From Acinetobacter piscicola (GTDB lineage: Bacteria > Pseudomonadota > Gammaproteobacteria > Pseudomonadales > Moraxellaceae), in the NCBI RefSeq assembly GCF_002233755.1, contig NZ_NIFO01000011.1, positions 62,001-126,000 of the forward strand: a DNA stretch of 64,000 bases, given 5' to 3'. The translations under genes were made by a program, and so were the position numbers. Within the stretch, counting starts at the first letter, position 1. Each line of letters opens with the position of its first letter. The notes below the pieces were generated by a model that saw only the letters and a list, made by a program, of their open reading frames with translations, was not told the origin of the DNA and did no database searches. Of the stretch, positions 36,837 to 46,330 are shown piece by piece.

Positions 36837-37696
36837 TGTTAGAGTTAATTAACGTCTTTATCCAATCTCCAACAGCGTTATACTTTGCTGTTGGAATTTT
36901 AAGTCTATGTATTGGTAGTTTTCTAAATGTTGTGATTTTTAGAACACCTAAAATGATGGAGCAAGAATGGCAACACGAATGCCAAATGTTACTCCATCCT
37001 GAGCAAGCGATTATTGATGAGTCAAAGCTCAGCTTGAGTAAACCTGCATCGACGTGTCCTAAATGTAAAACACCGATCCGCTGGTATCAAAATATACCTG
37101 TTATCAGCTGGTTAGTTTTAAGAGGAAAATGTGGTTCATGCCAAAACCCGATTAGTTTCCGCTATCCATTCATCGAAATACTGACAGCGATTTGCTCTTT
37201 AATCGTTGTAGCAGTGTATGGACCAACCTTACAAATGGTTTTTGGCGTCTTACTGACGTGGGTTCTCATCACCTTAACCTTTATCGATTTTGATACACAA
37301 TTATTACCTGACCGCTTTACATTAACTTTGGCGGGAATGGGTTTAGGTGTAAATGCATTTCAACTTTACACCTCCCCTACTTCTGCGATTTGGGGCTATA
37401 TCATTGGTTTTTTGTGTCTATGGGTGGTTTATTACCTATTTAAAATCATTACAGGTAAAGAAGGGATGGGCTATGGTGACTTTAAACTCCTTGCTGCGCT
37501 AGGTGCGTGGATGGGACCGTTAATGTTGCCTCTGATTATTTTACTTTCCTCTTTGGTTGGTTCTATCATCGGAATAATTCTGCTCAAAACACGTAAAGAG
37601 AATCAACCTTTTGCTTTTGGACCTTATATTGCAATTGCGGGTTGGATTGCATTTTTGTGGGGTGAGCAAATTATGAAAATCTATTTAGGTCAATAA
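36836..37696 (+). CDS. pilD: Prepilin peptidase / N-methyltransferase PilD
   Basis: 286 residues, multi-pass membrane protein. It cleaves the class III leaders of all pilins in this window and methylates the new N-terminal Phe. The zinc site is formed by two CxxC pairs (CPKCKTPIRW and CGSCQNPISF). The aspartic protease residues are in FIDFDTQLLPD and the GMGYGDFKLLAALGAW motif. Translationally coupled to pilC. Confidence 0.97.
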   Translation: MLELINVFIQSPTALYFAVGILSLCIGSFLNVVIFRTPKMMEQEWQHECQMLLHPEQAIIDESKLSLSKPASTCPKCKTPIRWYQNIPVISWLVLRGKCGSCQNPISFRYPFIEILTAICSLIVVAVYGPTLQMVFGVLLTWVLITLTFIDFDTQLLPDRFTLTLAGMGLGVNAFQLYTSPTSAIWGYIIGFLCLWVVYYLFKIITGKEGMGYGDFKLLAALGAWMGPLMLPLIILLSSLVGSIIGIILLKTRKENQPFAFGPYIAIAGWIAFLWGEQIMKIYLGQ

Positions 37697-37748
37697 TTAA
37701 GTTGAACAACCTAAATCATTCATCAAATGCTACATCAAAGGATACTGC

Positions 37749-38348
37749 ATGACATTTATCTTGGGTTTAACAGGTGGGATTGGGAGCGGTAAATCTGCTG
37801 CAAGCCAGTGGTTCGAAACCCAAGGTATTCAAGTGGTAGATGCCGATATCGTAGCGCGAGAAATCGTTGAAAAAGGACAACCTGCTTTAACACAAATTAA
37901 AGATACTTTTGGAGATTGGGTTGTATTAGAAAATGGCGAACTCAATCGTCGTGCTTTACGTGAGTATATTTTTAAAGAACCTGATGCACGTCAGCAGCTT
38001 GAACAAATCACTCATCCTGCCATTCGAACTGCAATCATTCAACAATTAGCAAATGCGACCAGCCCCTACGTGATTTTAGTTTCGCCACTATTATTTGAAA
38101 CCAATCAACATCAATTAACCCACCATACTTTATTAATTGATGCGAATGAAGATTTACAAATTCTACGTGCATCACAGCGTGATGGGCAAGCGATTGATCA
38201 AATTCAAAAAATTATTGCTGCTCAAATGCCTCGTGCAGAAAAACAAAAAATAGCAAATGATATCGTACTCAATGAAGAGCATATTGAACATTTACATGCC
38301 AAACTTGAACCATTGCACCAACAATATCTTGCTCGTTCAAAGCAATAA
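37749..38348 (+). CDS. coaE: Dephospho-CoA kinase
   Basis: 199 residues. Last step of coenzyme A synthesis. P-loop GLTGGIGSGKSAA at residues 5-17, then DADIVAREIVEKG and the lid segment. It follows pilD, an association seen in many gammaproteobacteria with no obvious functional reason. Confidence 0.97.
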   Translation: MTFILGLTGGIGSGKSAASQWFETQGIQVVDADIVAREIVEKGQPALTQIKDTFGDWVVLENGELNRRALREYIFKEPDARQQLEQITHPAIRTAIIQQLANATSPYVILVSPLLFETNQHQLTHHTLLIDANEDLQILRASQRDGQAIDQIQKIIAAQMPRAEKQKIANDIVLNEEHIEHLHAKLEPLHQQYLARSKQ

Positions 38349-38369
38349 TCCAGCAAATTTATAATGTAC

Positions 38370-39290
38370 TTATTGCGACTGCTTTTGCTGATCCAAGCCT
38401 TGTTGCAAACTGTCTTTATGCATAAACCAACGCCAAGGCTGTAATGCACCAATTCCCATACCAATCAAACCACAAATCATCGCACGACTTAAGGGTTCAT
38501 TGAGTAAAGGTACTGCAATTATTGCTGCTATAAAAGGCGCCAATGTCACAATACTTCCTGTTTTAAACGCACCTAAACGCTTAATTGCTTCGACATAGCT
38601 TAATGTCGCCACAATCACCACAAAAATGCCATGAAACAATGTCTGCATAATTAAATGCGGCATTGCAACTTGGTCAAGTTGCTTGGGTAAAAATAGCAAA
38701 TAAAAAGGCACATAAACGATTGCTGACCAAATTGCGACACCTGCCATGGAATGCCATGCCGATAACTTCCATTGACGAAGCAATACTGTAAAAATACCCC
38801 ACCAAATCGCACTGATCAAAAACAGTAAATCACCAAAACCAAATGCAACACCAGTTTCTTCATACATCAAAAAACTCATACCTGAAATTGCGGACAGCAT
38901 AATCGCCAAACTAATCCAAGTATGTTTATCAAAGGGTTGTTTGAATAGAAGAAAGCCTGCAATAGCGGTACATAAAGGAATACAACCGTTTAAAAAAATT
39001 GCCGCATGAGCTGCAGGCACATAGTGAAAAGCACTATAAGACGTTAAACAATAAGCAACACCACCGATCATTGCCAAAATGAATGGTTCTTTTTTTAATA
39101 AAAATGCTGTGTCTTTTTTATAAATTAAAATGGGTACAAGAATACAAAATGCTAAAGAAAATCGTAGCGCTGCAATATCCCATGCACTAATGTGCCAAAT
39201 CGCGTTAAGCCTTGATGTGATGGTGAATCCTCCCCAAATACACATCGTGATTGCGACATATATATAGCCTTGCGTGCGGGAGGTCATCAT
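38370..39290 (-). CDS. EamA/DMT-superfamily transporter
   Basis: About 306 residues with ten hydrophobic segments arranged as two EamA repeats; the first contains FTITSRLNAIW...AALRFSLAF, the second QTLFHGIFVVIVATLSYVEAIKRLG. Members export or import small metabolites such as amino acids or nucleotides; the substrate cannot be read from sequence. I prefer the ATG at 39290 (MMTSRTQG) because the extra upstream residues are not membrane-like. Converges with coaE with only 21 bases between; no terminator seen there. Confidence 0.85.
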   Translation of the reverse strand: MMTSRTQGYIYVAITMCIWGGFTITSRLNAIWHISAWDIAALRFSLAFCILVPILIYKKDTAFLLKKEPFILAMIGGVAYCLTSYSAFHYVPAAHAAIFLNGCIPLCTAIAGFLLFKQPFDKHTWISLAIMLSAISGMSFLMYEETGVAFGFGDLLFLISAIWWGIFTVLLRQWKLSAWHSMAGVAIWSAIVYVPFYLLFLPKQLDQVAMPHLIMQTLFHGIFVVIVATLSYVEAIKRLGAFKTGSIVTLAPFIAAIIAVPLLNEPLSRAMICGLIGMGIGALQPWRWFMHKDSLQQGLDQQKQSQ

Positions 39291-39373
39291 GGTTTTTCTC
39301 GAATCAAATAAAAGTAAAGTGGCCATTCACAACGAACAACCCACCCACCATTACAATCTACTGATGATAAAAA

Positions 39374-40126
39374 TTAATTTGATTGACGTTGACGGCAAGC
39401 TTCATAAAGCGCCATACCAGTTGCAACACTGACGTTTAAGCTTTGCAAATTCCCCGACATTGGAATAAACACAGTTTGATCACATTGTGATTGGGTAATT
39501 GGACGAAGACCTGTATCTTCAGCTCCCATCACAATACAGATTGGTGTGCCTGTAAAATCGAACTGTTGAATTGGCAAAGCTTTTTCATCAAGCATCGTTC
39601 CAACAACACGAACATTATAATTCTCTTTCAATTGCCCTAATGTTCTTGCCAAATTTGTCACTTGAATGAATTTAACCTTTTCAGCGCCACCAGCTGCAAC
39701 TTTACGCGCAGTTGGTGTTAACGTCGCAGCTCGATCTCGTGGAACGATCACAGCTTCCACGCCCATCGCAGCAGCAGTACGAATACATGCACCCAGATTA
39801 TGTGGATCGGTAATATGATCCAATGCCAATAGCAATGGTTGATGTGTCGATTCCAAAATTTGATCTAAATCTTTTTCATTCAATGTTGGATGCGCTCTGA
39901 CAGCAGCAACAACACCTTGATGAAAAGGTTGTCCAGCCAACTTTTCTAAACTGTCACGACTGGCTTTTTGCACACTAATCCCAAATGGTTCAGCCATTTG
40001 TAAAATACGTTGCAAACGTTGATCATCACGACCTTTTAGTGTAAATAAAGTTAAAACTCGTTCTGGTTCCAACTCCAATAATGACTCCACAGAATGAACG
40101 CCATAATAATATTCGGGCTTCGCCAT
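39374..40126 (-). CDS. rlmB: 23S rRNA (guanosine2251-2'-O)-methyltransferase RlmB
   Basis: 250 residues, SpoU/TrmH-type SPOUT enzyme that methylates Gm2251 in the P-loop of 23S rRNA. N-terminal substrate domain YYYGVHSVESLLE; catalytic motifs LDHITDPHNLGACIRTA (motif 1), IVMGAEDTGLR (motif 2) and IPMSGNLQSLNVSVATGMAL (motif 3). A terminator for the next gene upstream separates it from ppnP. Confidence 0.96.
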   Translation of the reverse strand: MAKPEYYYGVHSVESLLELEPERVLTLFTLKGRDDQRLQRILQMAEPFGISVQKASRDSLEKLAGQPFHQGVVAAVRAHPTLNEKDLDQILESTHQPLLLALDHITDPHNLGACIRTAAAMGVEAVIVPRDRAATLTPTARKVAAGGAEKVKFIQVTNLARTLGQLKENYNVRVVGTMLDEKALPIQQFDFTGTPICIVMGAEDTGLRPITQSQCDQTVFIPMSGNLQSLNVSVATGMALYEACRQRQSN

Positions 40127-40162
40127 GAACGACCTCTATTTGCAATACAATGATAGAAATGA

Positions 40163-40192
40163 AAAATCCTGCAAAGCCAACTTTACAGGATT
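40163..40192 (-). terminator. Intrinsic terminator after ppnP
   Basis: Stem AATCCTGcAAAG / CTTTaCAGGATT with one mismatch and loop CCAA; on the minus strand five T follow. It is 130 bases beyond the ppnP stop and just upstream of rlmB. Confidence 0.78.
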
Positions 40193-40324
40193 CTATTTGA
40201 TGCTTTAGTTTAACCGATTTGAGCTAAAGTTTGTTTGTCTTATTTCCAAACGCTTCAATTTCAAAATACGCTATCTAAAAACTATATTCTGAAACAAGAA
40301 CATCAATGTTTTAAAAAATAAGTA

Positions 40325-40648
40325 TTAACCTTCCAAATGACACACGTAATCTAATACATCATCTGTTTCGATTTTAAAACGGCTATTGCCTGGGACATAA
40401 AATGATTGTCCTGCACGGAACAATTCACTTTCTTCGCTATCAGCAATCTTGACACGACATTCACCAGAAATAATTTCCATACGTTCAGGTACATGTGTTT
40501 CAAATGTTAATGCTTCTTCTGTTGGAAGAATAACCCCTAAAGTCTTTTTCGTCCCGTCTTCAAATTGTACCGTATGACTAATGCACAAGCCGCCAAAATA
40601 TACATTTGATTTTTTTACCACTGACACATGGTCGTACTGATTTGACAT
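40325..40648 (-). CDS. ppnP: Pyrimidine/purine nucleoside phosphorylase PpnP (DUF1255)
   Basis: 107 residues from the ATG for [12 protein letters not shown] small cupin; members cleave nucleosides with phosphate to base and ribose 1-phosphate. Conserved: [40 protein letters not shown] and [12 protein letters not shown]. It lies downstream of the TPR-glycosyltransferase-like gene but with no obvious functional link. Confidence 0.93.
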   Translation of the reverse strand: MSNQYDHVSVVKKSNVYFGGLCISHTVQFEDGTKKTLGVILPTEEALTFETHVPERMEIISGECRVKIADSEESELFRAGQSFYVPGNSRFKIETDDVLDYVCHLEG

Positions 40649-40719
40649 GCGTATTCTCCAGATAATGCGCATTTATATAAATTATGTTCAAGCTAGTTTA
40701 ATGTCGCCATTCAAACTAA

Positions 40720-42024
40720 TCAATCTATGTTTTCAAGTGGATGTGTCTCTACTTTCCAATTCTGTTTTTCGATTTGCCTTGCATAAAATCGTGGTATATC
40801 TATTTCCAGCTGCCCCAAAGTAGGTTTAGCTAGATAATGGCAAATTTGTTGTTGCTGCTCATTGTAAATTGCCCAATAAAGCGGCTGATCTTTGAGATGA
40901 TGAATCACTATTTTTGATGATCCTTCATTCATCCCAACATGAAATTGTTGTTCAGTTTCATAATCTTTATGCAAGTTAGATTGCGGAAAATCGACACTAT
41001 TTTCATCAAAATGATAGCTGTCATGATTGAGTACACTTTGTTTCAAGCTTGGCCAAATACAAAATCGTAGAAAATGCTGATCTGCCACACGGCTATTTAA
41101 ATAATGACCCGTATTTAGAAACTGTTGAATTTGCTTTTCTAAACCGTTCAATACACCCTGACATCCACCCCACATACCTGCCAAAATCAGCTCAGTATGT
41201 GAATAATAGTCATGCATAAGATGAAACCACTTATCACTTTTTAACCATTCATTGATAGCCGCTTGTTCTCGATAAGACACCAATGAGTCTGCATCACGAA
41301 TTAAGAATCGTTTTACGGTTGGATCGTCCATCACAAAAAAGCGCCAAAACAATCCTGAAATTTGTCGTTGCTGTTCATTAACAATAATAATTTGTGCGCC
41401 TTTCGCATGTAAACGCTGAACTACATTTTCAGGAACACTATCATCTACATAAAAGCGGCAAATCCAATCTGGGTAAATCTCTTTGGCTAAATCCACATTG
41501 ATTACAGAAGTTTCACAATAACGTGGATTTTCGCCAAATAAGGAAAATGCAATAATATTCTCAGCTGGGTTTTTAGCATTGAACGGCGATGGTTGTTCGC
41601 TAAGTTGCTTTACCATCGGCTGATCTATGACCTGTTGTTTCTTGGTTTCGACTGCTAATCGGCCATATTTTTTAAGTTCTTGTGGTTTATTTAAAAAGTG
41701 ACATACTTCTGCCAAGCCGTCATAAATATTGGTATCTATTGTATTCGGATTAAGTTGAATAGCTTGTTGATAATGTGCATAGGCATCTTCATAGCGTTGT
41801 AGACGTAATTCAGTAAAGGCTAAATCCATCATCACTACAGCATGGTGCGGAACCAATTTTACGACTTGAGAAACAGCTTGATAGGCTTCCAAATAGTTCC
41901 CTTGTGCTGTCGCAGCTTTAAACTGTGCTGAGAATTGATTCAGTTTTTGATTTAACTGCGCAATATTATTCTTATTGATTTGTTGTTTTATCGGTGCCTT
42001 TGGCAAAGGAAGTTTCATTTTCAT
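40720..42024 (-). CDS. TPR protein with glycosyltransferase-like C-terminal domain
   Basis: 434 residues. The N-terminal part (about 25-130) has tetratricopeptide repeats (GNYLEAYQAVSQVVKLVP, RYEDAYAHYQQAIQLNP). The C-terminal part (about 155-400) resembles a nucleotide-sugar-transferase fold: IIAFSLFGENPRYCETSVIN at its start, a strand FYVDDSVPENV, and an acidic segment FLIRDADSLVSYREQ that could be a metal-binding DxD. There is no signal peptide, so it is probably cytoplasmic. It may act on a cell-surface sugar or a protein held by the TPRs; both are inference. It is not part of a recognisable polysaccharide cluster here. Confidence 0.65.
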   Translation of the reverse strand: MKMKLPLPKAPIKQQINKNNIAQLNQKLNQFSAQFKAATAQGNYLEAYQAVSQVVKLVPHHAVVMMDLAFTELRLQRYEDAYAHYQQAIQLNPNTIDTNIYDGLAEVCHFLNKPQELKKYGRLAVETKKQQVIDQPMVKQLSEQPSPFNAKNPAENIIAFSLFGENPRYCETSVINVDLAKEIYPDWICRFYVDDSVPENVVQRLHAKGAQIIIVNEQQRQISGLFWRFFVMDDPTVKRFLIRDADSLVSYREQAAINEWLKSDKWFHLMHDYYSHTELILAGMWGGCQGVLNGLEKQIQQFLNTGHYLNSRVADQHFLRFCIWPSLKQSVLNHDSYHFDENSVDFPQSNLHKDYETEQQFHVGMNEGSSKIVIHHLKDQPLYWAIYNEQQQQICHYLAKPTLGQLEIDIPRFYARQIEKQNWKVETHPLENID

Positions 42025-42138
42025 ATTAAAATTATTTAGAATGCTTAGAATTGCTTCATATTAGAATATTTTCTGACTTGTGACAAAAACAAAACTTCAC
42101 TATCTTAGAACCTCATCGTTCGCAGCTTGGATGCGTTT

Positions 42139-43794
42139 ATGCTGACACACTTAAACTTAATGAATTTTGCTTTGGCTGATAATCTTGCAATTGATATAGA
42201 GCAAGGTTTTAACGTTTTAACTGGGGAAACAGGTGCTGGTAAATCATTACTCTTAGATGCTTTATCGGCTTGTTTAGGTGAGCGTACAGATACCAACTAT
42301 GTTCGTTATGGTGCAGAAAAAGCAGATGTAACCGCTGTTTTTAGCTATCAGGCTGATAGCCCTGAAGCTGAATGGCTTAAAACGCACGAGCTTGATGATG
42401 AATCAGGGGAAATTCATTTACGACGTGTTATTTTTGCAACAGGTCGTAGTAAGGCATGGATTAACGGACGGCCAAGCAGCCTTGCTGAACTGAAAGAAAT
42501 TGGACGCTTACTGGTTCAACTTTATAGTCAGCACAGCCAACAACAATTATTAGAGCCACCTTATCCTAAACATTGGTTAGATCGTTATAGTAATTTCTAT
42601 CAACCTGCCCAAGAAGTCCGAGATACCTTCAATACTTGGCAGAAAAACATACGTTCACACCAAGCCGCAATAGATGCACAAGCCAATCGTTTACAACGTA
42701 TTGAAACCTTAGAGTTACAAATTGAAGAATTAGAAGATGTGATTCGTATTGACTACAAAGAGATTGAACAAGAGTTTGATCGTTTAAGTCACCATGAACA
42801 TATTATGCAAGATTGTAGTTATAGCTTGAATGTTTTAGATGAATCGGAACAAAACATCACTCAAGAAATATCATCAATTATTCGTCGTTTAGAATCACAT
42901 GCTGGGCGTAGCGAACAGCTAGCAGAAATTTACAATTCACTCGTGAATGCACAAAGTGAAATAGATGATGCAGCAGCGAATTTACGCCAATTCATTGACC
43001 GCCAAAGTTTCGATCCTGAGCGCATGGATGAGTTGAATACTCAATTAGAAACTTTCCATCGTTTAGCACGTAAGTATCGTATTCAACCTGATGAACTCAA
43101 ACAACAGTTTGAAACTTGGCAAACTGAATTAGTACAGCTACACCAACTTGAAGATCCTGAAACGTTGGCTGAGCAAGTTGAAATTTCGCATCAAACCTTT
43201 TTAGAAAAGGCACAACATTTAGATCATATTCGTCGTGAAGCTGCATTACCTTTGGCAAAACACCTCACAGAACAAGTGAAACAACTCGCACTGCCAGAAG
43301 CGCATTTTGAATTTAAATTTGAGCCTTTAGAACAAGTTTCTGGTGAAGGCTTAAGTTTCATTCAGTTATTATTTACAGCCAATAAAGGCATACCCGCACA
43401 GCCTTTGGCTCGTGTAGCCTCGGGTGGTGAATTGTCTCGAATCGCCTTAGTCATGCAAGTGATGAATGCTGAAAAAACCGAAGCTGAAGTTTTAGTTTTC
43501 GATGAAATTGATGTCGGGATCAGTGGCGGAACGGCTGAAATTGTCGGTCGTCTATTGGCAGGCTTAGGGCAGCATGTACAAATTTTGTGTATTACTCACC
43601 AAGCTCAAGTTGCGGCTCAATCTGATCAACATTTATTGGTTAAGAAACAGCAAACAGATCCTGCAAGCAGTACCATTATTGAATTAGCGGAAGATAGCCG
43701 TATCTTAGAGTTAGCAAGAATGACGGGTGGTGTCGAAATTAGTGAGACCACTTTGCAACATGCAAAACAACTCCGCCAATTGAAATTTCAGTAA
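42139..43794 (+). CDS. recN: DNA repair protein RecN
   Basis: 551 residues from the ATG at 42139. SMC-like ATPase for double-strand break repair. Walker A GETGAGKSLLLDALSA near residue 29, a long helical coiled-coil middle (about 160-360), then the ABC signature VASGGELSRIALV and Walker B VLVFDEIDVGISGG near residue 451. Stands alone, diverging from the TPR gene. I see no LexA box, as expected for Acinetobacter, which lacks LexA. Confidence 0.97.
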   Translation: MLTHLNLMNFALADNLAIDIEQGFNVLTGETGAGKSLLLDALSACLGERTDTNYVRYGAEKADVTAVFSYQADSPEAEWLKTHELDDESGEIHLRRVIFATGRSKAWINGRPSSLAELKEIGRLLVQLYSQHSQQQLLEPPYPKHWLDRYSNFYQPAQEVRDTFNTWQKNIRSHQAAIDAQANRLQRIETLELQIEELEDVIRIDYKEIEQEFDRLSHHEHIMQDCSYSLNVLDESEQNITQEISSIIRRLESHAGRSEQLAEIYNSLVNAQSEIDDAAANLRQFIDRQSFDPERMDELNTQLETFHRLARKYRIQPDELKQQFETWQTELVQLHQLEDPETLAEQVEISHQTFLEKAQHLDHIRREAALPLAKHLTEQVKQLALPEAHFEFKFEPLEQVSGEGLSFIQLLFTANKGIPAQPLARVASGGELSRIALVMQVMNAEKTEAEVLVFDEIDVGISGGTAEIVGRLLAGLGQHVQILCITHQAQVAAQSDQHLLVKKQQTDPASSTIIELAEDSRILELARMTGGVEISETTLQHAKQLRQLKFQ

Positions 43795-43809
43795 AAAGCT
43801 TGAATATGA

Positions 43810-43857
43810 CGATATTCACCTTGAAATATTTACCCAAAAATCATTTGGTGAATATCG
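43810..43857 (+). repeat. Inverted repeat after recN
   Basis: Perfect 11-bp arms (CGATATTCACC / GGTGAATATCG) separated by 26 bases, starting 16 bases after the recN stop. It may end or protect the transcript; only a weak T-rich tail follows. Confidence 0.45.
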
Positions 43858-43948
43858 ATTTGTCTAGTATGTTGAAATTTAAACAAGACAATCTACATAA
43901 CATTAACACTCAAATACTGAATATATGAAGCGTAGGAGCAGTCCATAG

Positions 43949-44503
43949 GTGACCAAACAATATCTTTCACATCGCTGTTTAATCGCTCCACCTGATTTAG
44001 CAGATGATTTTTTTGCAAATACCGTGATTTATATTGCTCGGCATGATGAAGACGGCGCTCAAGGCATTATTATCAATCGCCCTGCTGGAATTCAGGTCAA
44101 AGAACTGCTCAATGATTTAGAAATAGCAGCTGATCATGTCAACCCACATGAAGTATTGCAAGGTGGTCCACTACGCCCAGAAGCTGGTTTTGTACTACAT
44201 ACAGGACAACCAACGTGGCATTCTTCAATTGCTGTCGGTGAAAACCTGTGTATTACCACCAGTAAAGATATTTTAGATGCGATTGCACATAATGAAGGCG
44301 TAGACCGTTATCAAATCGCTTTAGGCTACGCAAGCTGGTCCAAGAATCAGCTCGAAGAGGAAATTTCCAAAGGCGACTGGTTAATTTGTGATTCTGATAT
44401 GGATTTGGTCTTTAATTTACCCTATACCGACCGTTGGGATGCCGCATACCGTAAAATAGGGATTGATCGTACTTGGTTATCTTCTGAGATTGGACATGCC
44501 TGA
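43949..44503 (+). CDS. yqgE: YqgE/AlgH family protein (UPF0301)
   Basis: 184 residues starting with GTG, with AGGAG ten bases before it. Family hallmarks: the [24 protein letters not shown] segment (split by conserved Gly/Ile) and [15 protein letters not shown]. The biochemical role is not settled. It overlaps ruvX by 8 bases, the standard yqgE-yqgF pair. Confidence 0.94.
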   Translation: MTKQYLSHRCLIAPPDLADDFFANTVIYIARHDEDGAQGIIINRPAGIQVKELLNDLEIAADHVNPHEVLQGGPLRPEAGFVLHTGQPTWHSSIAVGENLCITTSKDILDAIAHNEGVDRYQIALGYASWSKNQLEEEISKGDWLICDSDMDLVFNLPYTDRWDAAYRKIGIDRTWLSSEIGHA

Positions 44504-44939
44504 TTTAACAACACCGCAACTCATTATCGCTTTTGACTTTGGTACACAAAAAATGGGGATGGCGGTGGGTTCATCGCTTATACAAAGTGCAACGCCTTTG
44601 GCACTTTTTCCAATGAAAGACGGCATCCCGAATTGGGATAATCTACTAAAAGTTGTTAAACAGCATCAACCCAGTTTATTTTTAGTCGGTTTGCCTTTGA
44701 ATATGGATGATTCAGAATCTGAATTATCAACTCGTGCACGAAAATTCGCACGACGCTTACGCCATCAAACCAATATTGAAACCTTGATGGTCGATGAACG
44801 CTTAACAACCCGTGAAGCACGTGACGAGTTGGAAAGTTATCAAGCTCAAGGGCGTGCTAAAAAATTAGCAGCTGACAGTATTGCAGCGGCTTTATTCATT
44901 GAAAGCTGGTATCGAAGCCCTGAAGGCATTACACCCTAA
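44496..44939 (+). CDS. ruvX: Holliday-junction-resolvase-fold protein YqgF/RuvX
   Basis: 147 residues from the ATG at 44496 inside the last codons of yqgE. RNase H-like fold with [15 protein letters not shown] (first catalytic Asp), VGLPLNMD and [12 protein letters not shown]. Proposed nuclease for 16S rRNA 5' processing and junction resolution. The product is essential in several gammaproteobacteria. Confidence 0.95.
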   Translation: MPDLTTPQLIIAFDFGTQKMGMAVGSSLIQSATPLALFPMKDGIPNWDNLLKVVKQHQPSLFLVGLPLNMDDSESELSTRARKFARRLRHQTNIETLMVDERLTTREARDELESYQAQGRAKKLAADSIAAALFIESWYRSPEGITP

Positions 44940-44984
44940 TCAATAGCCAATAAGGCTTAAAAACACAATCATTGCAATTTTTAT

Positions 44985-45007
44985 AAAAAACCATCTTTCG
45001 ATGGGTT
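44985..45007 (-). terminator. Terminator of the FUSC/HlyD efflux operon
   Basis: Short stem CCATC / GATGG with loop TTTC, extended by A/T pairs; on the minus strand six T follow. Lies between convergent ruvX and the HlyD gene. Confidence 0.65.
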
Positions 45008-45077
45008 AACATTTAATAGAACAATTGATGAAATAATAAATAAGGCTCTAGACGAGCAAAATAGATATTTAGACTGA

Positions 45078-46085
45078 TTATTTGTTACGCTCTAAAATAT
45101 GTACTGTCGCAGTACGCCCCGCGACAAAGGCTAAAGAATCGTGTGGAATTTCATCCAAAACAATTTTAACAGGCACACGCTGTGCTAAACGCACCCAACT
45201 GAAGGTTGGATTTACATTCGCCAATAAACCTGATGATGTCGTCCGTTCACGATCTTCAATACCAGATGCAATCCCTTGAACATGACCTTGATATTTAAAT
45301 GAATCTCCCATTAACTGAACGGTTGCAGGGTCATTTAAATGAATTTTATTCAGTTTGGTTTCTTCAAAATAACCGACGACATAAAGCTGTTTTCGGTCTA
45401 ATAAAGCAGCCACGGCTTGTCCAACTTTGACGTAGTTCCCTGCGCGCATATCAAAGTTTGAAAGCGTACCATCGGCAGGTGCAAGCACCTCTGCTCGATT
45501 CATATTTAACTGTGCTAAATGTACACTGCTGCTTGCAGCTTCGATCAATGCTTTTTGCTGTTGAATATTGGCTTCAGCCTGTTGGATTGCAGCTTCAAGC
45601 TGTTGATGTTCTGCATGAGATTGATCACGCTGAGCAAGCACTTGATCTTGCTCTTGTTTTGAAATTGCACCCTCCATCAAATCTGAATAACGCTTAGCAT
45701 TTTTATCTGCCAAATTTATATTCGCTTGCGACTTAATCACATTGGCTTTGGCTTGAGCTAAAGCTGCTTCCGCTTCAACCAATCCAGATTTGGCTTTGGC
45801 TAAATCTGACTTTGCTTGTTCAACATCTAAAGCTTGGCGAGCTAAATCAACTTTAAAAAGTACCTGCCCTTTTTTCACGGTTTGATTATCCTGAACCAAT
45901 ACCTCAGTCACCAAGCCTGCAATATCAGAAGAGACTTGAATCACATCACCACGTATACGACCATCTCGCGTCCAAGGTTCAGCATTATAATAATTCCAAA
46001 CATGGACAATACAGAGTACCGCGATCAGTAATACAACAGCAAAACCGAGTGGTCGTATTGCTTTGCGTATATCAAACGTTTTCAT
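45078..46085 (-). CDS. HlyD/EmrA-family membrane fusion protein of an FUSC efflux system
   Basis: 335 residues. One N-terminal membrane segment (about 12-30) then a periplasmic part: lipoyl half-motif (GLVTEVLVQDNQTVKKGQVLFKVD), a long helical hairpin rich in Ala, Gln and Lys (about 85-195), the second lipoyl half (VLAPADGTLSNFDMRAGNYV) and a beta-barrel. The layout matches AaeA/EmrA adaptors. Third gene of the operon after the FUSC permease and the small DUF1656 protein, which together form an aromatic-acid or drug efflux pump of the AaeXAB type. Confidence 0.88.
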   Translation of the reverse strand: MKTFDIRKAIRPLGFAVVLLIAVLCIVHVWNYYNAEPWTRDGRIRGDVIQVSSDIAGLVTEVLVQDNQTVKKGQVLFKVDLARQALDVEQAKSDLAKAKSGLVEAEAALAQAKANVIKSQANINLADKNAKRYSDLMEGAISKQEQDQVLAQRDQSHAEHQQLEAAIQQAEANIQQQKALIEAASSSVHLAQLNMNRAEVLAPADGTLSNFDMRAGNYVKVGQAVAALLDRKQLYVVGYFEETKLNKIHLNDPATVQLMGDSFKYQGHVQGIASGIEDRERTTSSGLLANVNPTFSWVRLAQRVPVKIVLDEIPHDSLAFVAGRTATVHILERNK

Positions 46086-46122
46086 GATTTACCTATTCAT
46101 TCATCAAATTTAAAAATTGAAC

Positions 46123-46329
46123 TTACAGCCCTAAGCCAATAAATAACCAATGCATACAGCACAATAAAATCAAATACACACACAAATTAAAAATCGCAGG
46201 AAAAATAATCCAGTCCTTTTCAGCCAATCGATCTAAGCCAATCACAATGATTTTAAACGAGATATATGCCAGAATGGCTTGAATGAGAAATACAGGAACA
46301 TAGACACCATAAATATTAAACTCACCCAT
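46123..46329 (-). CDS. DUF1656 small membrane protein (AaeX-like)
   Basis: 68 residues, two hydrophobic segments (about 5-26 and 44-65). The opening MGEFNIYGVYVPVF is typical of DUF1656. It starts one base after the FUSC gene stop and precedes the adaptor, so it is an obligate operon member. Its role in the pump is unknown. Confidence 0.87.
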   Translation of the reverse strand: MGEFNIYGVYVPVFLIQAILAYISFKIIVIGLDRLAEKDWIIFPAIFNLCVYLILLCCMHWLFIGLGL

Positions 46330-46330
46330 T

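Noticed and set aside
42025..42138. LexA-type SOS box ahead of recN
   Set aside because: No CTGT-N8-ACAG palindrome is present, and Acinetobacter is known to lack LexA.
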